This document shows, piece after piece, positions 1 to 7,462 of a DNA stretch of 14,965 nt. The stretch covers positions 1-14,965 of the forward strand of contig DASSHC010000414.1 of NCBI GenBank assembly GCA_035693105.1. Reading direction: 5' to 3'. The notes beneath the pieces are model-generated. The model did not search any database and was not told the DNA's origin. It saw only the letters and a list, made by a program, of their open reading frames with translations. The DNA comes from DASSHC01 sp035693105 (GTDB lineage Bacteria > Chloroflexota > Chloroflexia > Thermomicrobiales > Thermomicrobiaceae). The number at the start of each line of letters is the position of its first letter. Position 1 is the first letter of the stretch. The translations under genes were made by a program, and so were the position numbers.

Positions 1-3000
1 CAACCCGCCACCTCGGCTGGTTCAGGTCGCGCGGCGGTCTCCGAGCCCGTCTCCCCGCGCCCCCGCCCTCGGCCAACGCGCCCGGCGATCAGCTTGTAAC
101 TCACGGGCACGACCACCAGCGTCAGCACAGTGGAGGTCAGCAGGCCGCCGATCACCACCACCGCCAGGTCCGAGGCAATGATCGCGCCGCCGTGGCTGAG
201 CGCCAGCGGGATCAGCGCCAGAATCGTGGCCAGCGCGGTCATCAGGATCGGGCGCAGGCGGGTCCGGCCGCCCTCGATCAGGGCCGCGTCGAGCGGCATG
301 CCGTCGCGCCGCAGCGCGATCACCAGCTCCAGCAGCACGATCGCGTTGGTCACCACGATGCCGACCAGCATCAGCACGCCGATCAGGGCGGGCAGCCCCA
401 GGGTCTTGCCGGTCAGCGCCAGCGCCGCCAGGACGCCGATCACCGCCAGCGGCAAGCTGAAGAGGATCACGAACGGGGTCGTCAGCGAGCCGAAGGTGGC
501 GACCAGGGCGAGATAGACCAGCAGCACCGCCGCGACCAGCGCCACGCCCATGCTCTGGAAGGCGTCGCCCTGCTGCTGACCAACGCCGCCGCTGCTGATG
601 GTGACGCCCGCCGGCGCCTGGTAGGCGCGGACGATCTGGGCCACCTTGCCGGTCACCGCCCCGGTGGCGTCGCTGGTGATGGTGCCGCTGATGGTGGCCG
701 CGCGGTCGCCGTCCACCCGAATCACCTCGGCCGGGCCGGTGCCCTGGGTGATGGTCGCCAGCTGGCTCAGCGGCACGGTGGTCGTGGTGCCGACCGGCAG
801 ATTGCCCAGCGCCTCGACGCTCGTGCCGATGCCCGTCACCTGCTCCTGGACGGGATAGGGCACGTTGTCGATGACGACCTGGCCGGCGCTGCTGGTGCTC
901 AGCGCCTGCCGCACCTGGCCCGCGATCTGGGAGGCGGTGGAGCCGATGGCCGCCGCCTTGTCCGGCGCCACGCTGACTTCGACCTCTGGCTTGGCGTTGA
1001 CCACATCATTCGTAACGTTGACCAGGTTCGGCACCTGGCTGATGCGGCTGGTGAGATCCTGGGCGACCTGCGCCACCCGGGCGTAGTCCTCCCCCTGCAC
1101 GGTCACCTGCACGCTGTTCGAGCTGCCCCCGAAGCCCTGCGAGGCGTCCGCCACGCTGATGTCGGCCGGCCCGGCGGCGGCCTTCAGGCGCGTGCGCAAC
1201 GCGGCGAGCGTCGGCTTCATACTGACGCTGGAGGCAAAGTTGACCGTGATGGTGGCGCTGCTGGCGCTGCCGCCGCGGAAGGCGGCCTCCAGCCCGCTGC
1301 CGGCGATCTGCGTCTGGATCAGCTCCACCGGCGCGACCTGCTTGATGACCCCCTCGATCTCGGCCGCCTTGGCAGCGGTCGCATCCTGCGTGGTGCCGGC
1401 CGGCATGCTGACCTGCACGCTGGCGATCTTCTGCTCGCTGGAGGGCAGGAACGAGGTGCCGATCAGGGGCAGCAGCCCGAAGGAGGCGACGAAGAGAACG
1501 GCCGCGATGCCGAGCGTCGTCTTCGGCCGCGCCAGCGCCCGGCGCAGGATCGGCAGGTAGGCACGCTGCAGCAGCGGCGTGCGCGGGCCGGCCGGGCGCA
1601 GCTTGCCGCGCGAGATCAGGAACGAGGCCAGCACCGGCACGATCGTGAGCGCGACGAAGAGCGAGGCGATCAGGGCGAAGGTGACGCTCAGCGCGAAGGG
1701 GCGGAAGATCTCGCCGATCAGCCCGCCGATGAAGCCGAGCGGCAGGAAGACCGCCACGGTGGTGATGGAGGAGGCCGTGATGGCCAGGGCTACCTCGCGC
1801 ACGCCCGCCAGCGTGGCCCGGCGCACATCGGAACTCTCGTCGCGCTGCACGTGCCGGAAGATGCTCTCCAGCACCACGATCGCGTCATCGACCACCCGCC
1901 CGACGGCGACCGCGATCCCGCCCAGCGTCATGATGTTCAGCGAGATCCCCTGCCACCACAACAGGATGAAGGCGATCAGCATCGAGAGCGGGATCGAGAT
2001 CGCGGTGACCAGCGTGGCGCGCAGGCTGAGCAGAAAGCCGAAGATGACCACGATGGCGAAGCCGGCGCCGAGCAGCGCCTCCCGCGTCAGGCTGTTGATC
2101 GAGTCCTGGATGAAGGTCGATTGATCCTGGATCACGACCGGCGTGATCTCGGTGCCGTTGGCGTGGAACTGCTGGGTCAGCGACGCGAGCGCATCGCGAA
2201 CGCGCCCGGCCGTATCGACGGTGTTGGCCCCCTGGGTCAGGTAGACGTCGATCCCCACGCTCGGCTGGCCGTTGGTGCGGGTGATGCCCGGCGCGGCGCC
2301 GGGGGTGATCGCCACGCTGCCCAGGTCGCCCAGCGTCACCGGCGCCGGCGCGGCACCGGCCGCGCCGCGCTGGGCGCCGACGACCAGCGAGCGCAGGGCA
2401 TCGAGCGACGAGAGCTGGCTGGAGACCCGCACCGGCAGCGAGGTCGTGCCGCTCTGGACGGTCCCGGCGGCCGCACTGACCGTATTGCCCTGGATAGCCG
2501 CCGCGACCTGCTGCGGCGTGATGCCCGCCGCCGCCAGCTTGGCGGGATCGAGCGAGATCCGCACCACGTTGTCGGCGCCGCCGGTGACCTCGACCCGGCC
2601 CACACCGTCGAGCGCGCTCAGCGCCGGCTCAACCTGCGTCAGGGCGACCTGGCGCAGCGTGCTGAGGTCGCCATTGGCCCCGGTCAGACTGAGCTGCACC
2701 ACCGGAAACTGGTTGAAGTTGACCCGCTGGACGTTCGGCGGCGTGGCGCCCTGGGGCAAGGTGATCCCTTGCAGTTGGGTCGCCAGCGCCTGGGCGGCCT
2801 CCTTGGTATTGGTGCCGAAGTCGAATTGGGCGACCACGATCGAGGAGCCCTCGGAGGAGGTGGACTGGGTGGTGCTGACGCCCGGCAGGGAGCGCACCGC
2901 CGCGGTGATGGGCGCGGTTAGTTGGGCGTCAACCGTCTCCGGCGAAGCGCCCGGATAGGCCGTCAGCACGGTGAGTACCGGGATGTCGATGTTGGGTAGC

Positions 3001-3110
3001 AGCTCGGTCTGCAGTTGGGTCACGCTGTAGATGCCCGCCAGGGCAATCAGCACGACCGCGAGCATGACGACCGCGCGCTTGCGCAGCGAGAGTGCGGCGA
3101 TCCGGTACAA
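1..3110 (-). CDS. RND-family multidrug efflux permease (AcrB/SwrC-like), 3' end cut by window edge
   Basis: Inner-membrane proton-driven exporter of the HAE1/ACR_tran family. The reverse strand reads open for 1036 codons from a TTG at 3110 to the left edge. AAGGGA at 3117-3122, six bases upstream, supports this start over an in-frame GTG at 3134. Visible in order: TM1 near residues 13-30, followed by the family motif LLPNIDIP and a first porter region. TM4 carries the proton-relay pair Asp408-Asp409 in VVDDAIVV (AcrB Asp407/408). A second porter half follows, then TM10 with GIVVTNAIVL and TM11 with RLRPILMT (Thr958, equivalent to AcrB Thr978). The position of AcrB Lys940 is Thr921, as I recall for SwrC-type pumps. 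AcrB has about 1049 residues, so little is missing; the last two visible bases are TG and could begin a stop. No HlyD-type adaptor gene is in the window. Substrates cannot be told from sequence. Confidence 0.95.
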   Translation of the reverse strand, partial: MYRIAALSLRKRAVVMLAVVLIALAGIYSVTQLQTELLPNIDIPVLTVLTAYPGASPETVDAQLTAPITAAVRSLPGVSTTQSTSSEGSSIVVAQFDFGTNTKEAAQALATQLQGITLPQGATPPNVQRVNFNQFPVVQLSLTGANGDLSTLRQVALTQVEPALSALDGVGRVEVTGGADNVVRISLDPAKLAAAGITPQQVAAAIQGNTVSAAAGTVQSGTTSLPVRVSSQLSSLDALRSLVVGAQRGAAGAAPAPVTLGDLGSVAITPGAAPGITRTNGQPSVGIDVYLTQGANTVDTAGRVRDALASLTQQFHANGTEITPVVIQDQSTFIQDSINSLTREALLGAGFAIVVIFGFLLSLRATLVTAISIPLSMLIAFILLWWQGISLNIMTLGGIAVAVGRVVDDAIVVLESIFRHVQRDESSDVRRATLAGVREVALAITASSITTVAVFLPLGFIGGLIGEIFRPFALSVTFALIASLFVALTIVPVLASFLISRGKLRPAGPRTPLLQRAYLPILRRALARPKTTLGIAAVLFVASFGLLPLIGTSFLPSSEQKIASVQVSMPAGTTQDATAAKAAEIEGVIKQVAPVELIQTQIAGSGLEAAFRGGSASSATITVNFASSVSMKPTLAALRTRLKAAAGPADISVADASQGFGGSSNSVQVTVQGEDYARVAQVAQDLTSRISQVPNLVNVTNDVVNAKPEVEVSVAPDKAAAIGSTASQIAGQVRQALSTSSAGQVVIDNVPYPVQEQVTGIGTSVEALGNLPVGTTTTVPLSQLATITQGTGPAEVIRVDGDRAATISGTITSDATGAVTGKVAQIVRAYQAPAGVTISSGGVGQQQGDAFQSMGVALVAAVLLVYLALVATFGSLTTPFVILFSLPLAVIGVLAALALTGKTLGLPALIGVLMLVGIVVTNAIVLLELVIALRRDGMPLDAALIEGGRTRLRPILMTALATILALIPLALSHGGAIIASDLAVVVIGGLLTSTVLTLVVVPVSYKLIAGRVGRGRGRGETGSETAARPEPAEVAG

Positions 3111-3202
3111 ACTGACTCCCTTCGTCCTTCCCACTGGCTCACACGACCACCGAGCGGAAATCGCGGGGTGGCACGACACCGCGCCGCGCGATCGCATCCC
3201 CT

Positions 3203-3231
3203 AGCCTACTGAAATGCTTCGAACTCGTCAA
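3203..3231 (-). promoter_or_regulatory. Putative sigma70-type promoter of the RND gene
   Basis: Reading the minus strand, TTGACG (3231-3226) is followed after 17 bases by TAGGCT (3208-3203), 93 bases before the TTG start. The -35 is a close match and the -10 is weak (three of six), so this is a candidate only. Confidence 0.4.
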
Positions 3232-3242
3232 GGTATTTGACG
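3226..3242. promoter_or_regulatory. Inverted repeat CGTCAA-N5-TTGACG, candidate operator
   Basis: Perfect 6-bp arms (3226-3231 and 3237-3242) around GGTAT. It lies in the divergent region between the RND gene and the dehydrogenase gene and contains the proposed RND -35 box, a position suited to a repressor. A second inverted repeat with a related half-site (TGACGG 3322-3327, CCGTCA 3335-3340) lies just upstream of the dehydrogenase RBS. No regulator gene in the window is an obvious partner. Confidence 0.35.
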
Positions 3243-3364
3243 GGGTACAATGGTGGTTTCGAGGTCCTGATCGGGGCAGGATACCTGCGGCCGGCGCGCG
3301 GGGCGCGCTTGGCCCTATGATTGACGGGTCGGAGCCGTCAGCGTATGAGCGGGAGGCAGGCGCG

Positions 3365-4315
3365 ATGGTCAAGGTGTTGGTGGCCGCCCAGGAGGGCGAG
3401 CAGTATTTCGATCTGCTGAACGACCTGCCGGGGGTCGAGATCGCGCGCGCGGCGCCGGGCGAGGCCGTCGACCGGATCGGCGACGCGGAGGTCTTCTTCG
3501 GCTTTCCCACGCGCGAGCTGCTGCTGGCCGCGCCCAAGCTACGCTGGATCCAATCGCCCAGCGCCGGGGTCGACTACCTCTTCCGGCTCCCTGAGCTGCG
3601 CGACAGCGACATCATCCTGACCAACGCCCGCGGCGCGCACGGCCCCTCGATCGGCGAGCACGTCTTCGCGCTGCTGCTGGCCCTGACGCGGGGCATCCCC
3701 GTCGACCTCAGTTGGCAGCGCCACCATCACTGGGGCCACGACGAGGCTTACCGCACGCTGACCGAGATCCGGGGCGCCACGCTGGGGATCATCGGCTACG
3801 GCTCGATCGGGCGCGCCGTCGCCCGGCGGGCGCGCGGCTTCGAGATGGAGGTGCTGGCGGTCGATTCCCATCCGGTGCTGGCCGAGCCCTACGTGAACGA
3901 GGTCCTCTCGCCGCGCAACCTCGACGACCTCCTGGGCGCCTCCGACGTGGTCGTGGTCGCCGCGCCCTACACCCCGCAGATCCACCACCTGCTCGACGCC
4001 GCCGCGCTGGCCAAGCTGCGCCCCGGATCCTTCCTGATCGTCGTCTCGCGCGGCGGGATAGTCGACGAGGCCGCGCTGGCGGAGGCGCTGCGGAGCGGAC
4101 GGCTGGCCGGCGCGGCGCTCGACGTGACCGAGCAGGAGCCGCTACCGCCCGACAGCCCGCTCTGGGAAGTGCCGAACCTGATCATCACGCCCCACGTAGC
4201 CGGCGCCTCCGCCCAGAAGGAGCGCCGCGTGGTCGAGATCTTCCGCGACAACCTGCTCCGCTACCTCCACGGCGAGCCCCTGCGCAACCTGGTCGACAAG
4301 GAGCGCGGCTACTGA
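3365..4315 (+). CDS. D-2-hydroxyacid dehydrogenase (NAD-dependent)
   Basis: Cytosolic oxidoreductase of the D-isomer-specific 2-hydroxyacid dehydrogenase family, interconverting 2-keto and D-2-hydroxy acids. It has 316 residues, a normal family length. The N-terminal substrate lobe is split around the NAD-binding domain, which begins near residue 138. The Rossmann motif is GYGSIG (Gly144, Gly146, Gly149), and Asp167 at the end of the second strand favours NAD over NADP. The catalytic set is complete: Arg229 in SRGGIVDE, Glu258 in EQEPLP and His277 in TPHVAG. ATG 3365 is chosen because GGGAGG lies at 3351-3356; an in-frame ATG at 3317 would add 16 residues with no family match. It is divergent from the RND gene and 230 bases from the next gene, so probably a single-gene unit. 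The substrate (glyoxylate, hydroxypyruvate, phenylpyruvate or other) cannot be settled from sequence. Confidence 0.93.
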   Translation: MVKVLVAAQEGEQYFDLLNDLPGVEIARAAPGEAVDRIGDAEVFFGFPTRELLLAAPKLRWIQSPSAGVDYLFRLPELRDSDIILTNARGAHGPSIGEHVFALLLALTRGIPVDLSWQRHHHWGHDEAYRTLTEIRGATLGIIGYGSIGRAVARRARGFEMEVLAVDSHPVLAEPYVNEVLSPRNLDDLLGASDVVVVAAPYTPQIHHLLDAAALAKLRPGSFLIVVSRGGIVDEAALAEALRSGRLAGAALDVTEQEPLPPDSPLWEVPNLIITPHVAGASAQKERRVVEIFRDNLLRYLHGEPLRNLVDKERGY

Positions 4316-4427
4316 GGCGGGCCGCTCGCGCGACGGCACGCCTCGCCAGGTCCTCCCACTCCCAGATCAGACGTGGCCGCGAGCGCCGCGTCGCGCCGCA
4401 CACCCAAATTGGCTATGCCAACATGGC

Positions 4428-4455
4428 TTGACTTTGGCTCCCAGAAGAGTAGATT
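4428..4455 (+). promoter_or_regulatory. Sigma70-type promoter of the GMC-LCAT-CHAT cluster
   Basis: TTGACT (4428-4433), a 16-base spacer and TAGATT (4450-4455) lie in a locally AT-richer stretch of a very GC-rich region. Transcription would start near 4462, giving a leader of about 84 bases before the ATG at 4546. This is the best promoter match in the window. Confidence 0.6.
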
Positions 4456-4500
4456 GAGGGGCATATTGCTGCGCGCTCAGTCCGAACCTCACAACTGAAT

Positions 4501-4537
4501 CGACGTACCTGCCGTCGTGGCCTTTGCCCGGGAAAGG
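4501..4537 (+). promoter_or_regulatory. Tandem small hairpins in the leader, second overlapping the RBS
   Basis: CGACG (4501-4505) pairs with CGTCG (4513-4517) across seven bases. Three bases later CCTTT (4521-4525) pairs with AAAGG (4533-4537), again across seven bases. The second right arm lies inside the purine-rich ribosome-binding stretch AAAGGGGGAGG (4533-4543). Stems are only 5 bp, so a regulatory role is uncertain. Confidence 0.3.
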
Positions 4538-4545
4538 GGGAGGCG

Positions 4546-7413
4546 ATGTCCACGCCGCTGACCGCTGAGACCACGACCTTCAGCCTGGACAACATGGGTC
4601 GCTACCTCTGCAACAGCCTGCAAGAAGCGCTCGACAGCGCGCAGGCGCAAATCGCCGGGCGGCGTCGCGACTTCGACGTCATCATCGTCGGCGGTGGGAC
4701 GTTCGGCTCCGTCATGGCGCACCGCCTCTTCGCGCAGGACCGCACGCACAGCCGCCGCATCCTGGTCCTGGAAGCCGGTCCCTTTGTCTTGCCCGAACAC
4801 AACCAGAACATGTCTTTCATCGGCGGCGATCCGGCCATGCGGGCGCCCTGGGTCAGCGCGCCCGAGTTTGGCTTCCCTGGCCTGGTCTTCGCCGTCGGCG
4901 GCCGCTCGATCTCCTGGGGCGGCTGGTCACCCGAGCCGCTGCACACCGCGTCCGACGACGAGATGCACGGCTGGCCGGCGAGCGTGATCGCCGACCTGCG
5001 CGGCAGCTACTTCTACGATGCCGCCGACCAGATCGGTGTCTCGGCCACCAACGACTTCGTCTATGGCGTGCTGCAAGAGGGGTTGCGGTGCCAGCTCCTG
5101 GATGGGCTCGCCGCCGCGCCCGCCGGCAGCCCGCTGGCACTGCTCCAGTTGAGCAACCTGCCCGACCATCCGGTGGTCCGCGCCTGGCGCTTCTTCCACG
5201 GGCTCGACCCCAACGTCGACAACGGCACCGACCCCAGCGACGCGCAGCTCCGCGACTGGCTGGCGCTCGATCCCGCGACCCCGACCCCGCCGCGTGCCGC
5301 GATGCTGAACTTGCTGAAGCTCGAAGCGCCGCTGGCGGTGCAGGCACGCACGGTCGAGGGGCTCTTCCCCTTCAACAAGTTCAGCGCGGTGCCGATCGTC
5401 ACCTACGCCGCGCGCACGGCCTCCAGCGAGGCGGACGGCACCGGTCCGGCGGCGGACGCCCGCAAGCGCCTGCAGATCATCCCCGAATGTCACGTGCAGG
5501 ATCTGATCACCGAGACGCAGAGCGACAACTGGGTACGCGTCGTCGGCGTGCGCGCCATCGACCGCACCGGGACAAGCCACGACATCATGCTGGCCCCGCC
5601 GAGCCAGTCCGGCACCCAGAGCGTCGTCGTCATCGCGCTCGGCACCATCGAGAGCACGCGCCTGGCGCTCTCGACTTTTCAACAATCGCTGGCCGGACGG
5701 GCGGCCCAGCGCATGGGTAAGAACCTGATGGCTCACCTGCGCTCGAATCTGACCATCCGGCTGCCGCGCGCCGCCCTGACCAGCCTGCCGCCCTCGGCGC
5801 CCAACGCGCTGCAGGTCTCGGCCCTGCTGGCCAAGGGCAAGGCGACCATCGCCGGCACCGACCGCTACTTCCACCTGCAGATCACCGCCTCCGGCCTCGC
5901 GAAGCTGGGCACCAACTCGGAGTCGGAGCTCTTCCGCAAGGTGCCGAGCAGCGAGCAGGTTAGCGCCATGCTCCAGGCCACCGACGACACGGTCGTCCTG
6001 ACGCTGCGCGGGATCGGCCAGATGGGGTCGCAGAATCCGGACAGCCGCGTGGAGCTGGCGCAGACGCCGAGCGACAGCGACTTCGGGCGACCCAAGGCCT
6101 GGGTCACCATCGGCAACGCCAAAGCGCCCACCGGCGGTGGCAGCCAGACTCAGGAAGATCGCGACTTCTGGGACGCGATGGATGCCTACACCGACGAGAT
6201 GGCCGTCCTCTTCGCCAACGGGCAGCCCTTTGAGATCCTGGTAATGAACAACAACCAGCTCGACCGCGTGATCCCGGTCCCGGCCGGCACGCCGGCCGCC
6301 CAGCTCAAGACGCTGCTCCCCTACGCCGCCCGGCGCGACGGCCTCGGCACCACCCATCACGAGGCCGGCACGCTCTGGATGAGCACCAACCCGGCCGATG
6401 GAGTCACCAACGAGTTCGGGCGCATCCACGACACCACCAACTGCTACGTGGCCGGCCCGGCGCTCTTCCCAACCGTCGGCTCGCCCAACCCGATGCTCAT
6501 CGGGGTCGGGCTGGCGCGCCGCACGGCGGACATGCTCACCAGTCAGGTGCTGCCCAGCCCCGCCGGCGTCACGCCGCAGGCGGCGCCCTACCCCGCCGCG
6601 CCCGGCTATGTCAGCCTCTTCGACGGCACCGCCGCGACCTTCAAGAACTGGGTGCGCGTCAGCCCCAGCGCGGCCAACGGCTTTGCCTTGATCAACGGGC
6701 AGATCGTGACCTACGGCGGCCAGGACTTCGGCCTGCTCTACCACGCGACTCAGCCCTTCGCCGACTTCACGCTCAAGGTGCAGTTCCGTATCTTCAACGC
6801 CCAGAACCACAACTCGGGTGTCTTCGTGCGCTTCCGCGACCCGCTCAGGGACCCCGGCCAGGTGACGCTGACGCGCATGGCCCAGGAGGCGTTGGCTGAG
6901 AAGCAGCGCCGCCCCGACCTGCGCAGCGACCTGGAGCTGTATCAAGGGAATCCCGCGAACCGCGCCTGGAGCGCGGTCTACACCGGGTTCGAGGTGCAGA
7001 TCGACGACACCGCGCGCGGTGACCCGCGCAAGGACTTCTACGGCGTGCCGGAAGATCAGTTCGATCAGAGCGGCGGGCTGCGGAAGAACCGGACCGGCGC
7101 GATCTACAAGATCCCGGCCGGCGATTTCATCCCGCAGCTCAACCAGCAGGACGCCGCGCTGCAGACCTATCAGGCGGCTCCGGCGCTGATTCCCGGCGCC
7201 TGGTACGAGTACACCATCGATGTCCGCGGCGACACCTACACGGTTGACCTGACGGATGTTGGCACGGGGCAGACGACGCGGACGACGACCTTTCAGAACA
7301 CCGACCCGGAGCGCGGCCTGGCCCAGCTTGGCGGCCAGCCGGCGGGCTACGTCGGCATCCAGTCGTACAGCAACGCGCAGGTCGCCTTCGGCCAGATTCA
7401 GATCAGTCCATGA
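4546..7413 (+). CDS. GMC-family FAD oxidoreductase fused to a DUF1080 (3-keto-disaccharide hydrolase-type) domain
   Basis: A 955-residue two-domain enzyme. Residues about 43-668 form a GMC flavoprotein: FAD-binding VGGGTFG (49-54), Glu76 in LEAGP for the ribose, VGGRSISWGGW (117-127), and a C-terminal half with HHEAGT (His604/605) and GSPNPM (Asn648), the places where the family has its catalytic His and His/Asn pair. This arrangement resembles pyranose oxidase and glucose 3-dehydrogenase relatives. Residues about 687-953 match DUF1080, a concanavalin-type sandwich: YVSLFDG, NSGVFVRF, GFEVQIDD and TGAIYK. Known DUF1080 enzymes cleave 3-keto-glycosides, so the fusion could oxidise a sugar at C3 and then cleave it; this is inference. 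No signal peptide is visible, so it probably acts in the cytosol. The ATG follows AAAGGGGGAGG. It is first of three same-strand genes; the next starts 49 bases on, after a short hairpin (7419-7430) without a T-run. Confidence 0.9.
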   Translation: MSTPLTAETTTFSLDNMGRYLCNSLQEALDSAQAQIAGRRRDFDVIIVGGGTFGSVMAHRLFAQDRTHSRRILVLEAGPFVLPEHNQNMSFIGGDPAMRAPWVSAPEFGFPGLVFAVGGRSISWGGWSPEPLHTASDDEMHGWPASVIADLRGSYFYDAADQIGVSATNDFVYGVLQEGLRCQLLDGLAAAPAGSPLALLQLSNLPDHPVVRAWRFFHGLDPNVDNGTDPSDAQLRDWLALDPATPTPPRAAMLNLLKLEAPLAVQARTVEGLFPFNKFSAVPIVTYAARTASSEADGTGPAADARKRLQIIPECHVQDLITETQSDNWVRVVGVRAIDRTGTSHDIMLAPPSQSGTQSVVVIALGTIESTRLALSTFQQSLAGRAAQRMGKNLMAHLRSNLTIRLPRAALTSLPPSAPNALQVSALLAKGKATIAGTDRYFHLQITASGLAKLGTNSESELFRKVPSSEQVSAMLQATDDTVVLTLRGIGQMGSQNPDSRVELAQTPSDSDFGRPKAWVTIGNAKAPTGGGSQTQEDRDFWDAMDAYTDEMAVLFANGQPFEILVMNNNQLDRVIPVPAGTPAAQLKTLLPYAARRDGLGTTHHEAGTLWMSTNPADGVTNEFGRIHDTTNCYVAGPALFPTVGSPNPMLIGVGLARRTADMLTSQVLPSPAGVTPQAAPYPAAPGYVSLFDGTAATFKNWVRVSPSAANGFALINGQIVTYGGQDFGLLYHATQPFADFTLKVQFRIFNAQNHNSGVFVRFRDPLRDPGQVTLTRMAQEALAEKQRRPDLRSDLELYQGNPANRAWSAVYTGFEVQIDDTARGDPRKDFYGVPEDQFDQSGGLRKNRTGAIYKIPAGDFIPQLNQQDAALQTYQAAPALIPGAWYEYTIDVRGDTYTVDLTDVGTGQTTRTTTFQNTDPERGLAQLGGQPAGYVGIQSYSNAQVAFGQIQISP

Positions 7414-7462
7414 GCAGCGGGCGAACGCCCCCAGGCAGGGGACGTGTGCGAAGGAGACGAGC

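Noticed and set aside
192..2921. A 909-codon plus-strand open frame
   Set aside because: Its product is Asp/Arg/Gln/His/Gly-rich low-complexity sequence, typical of an antisense frame. The opposite strand encodes a clear RND permease.
3321..3349. TTGACG-N17-TATGAG as promoter of the dehydrogenase gene
   Set aside because: Transcription would begin inside the ribosome-binding site, leaving about eight leader bases. It is more likely chance or part of the inverted repeat.
7419..7430. Hairpin between the GMC and LCAT genes as a terminator
   Set aside because: A 4-bp stem without a T-run, and the next gene has its own RBS on the same strand; more likely within a transcript.
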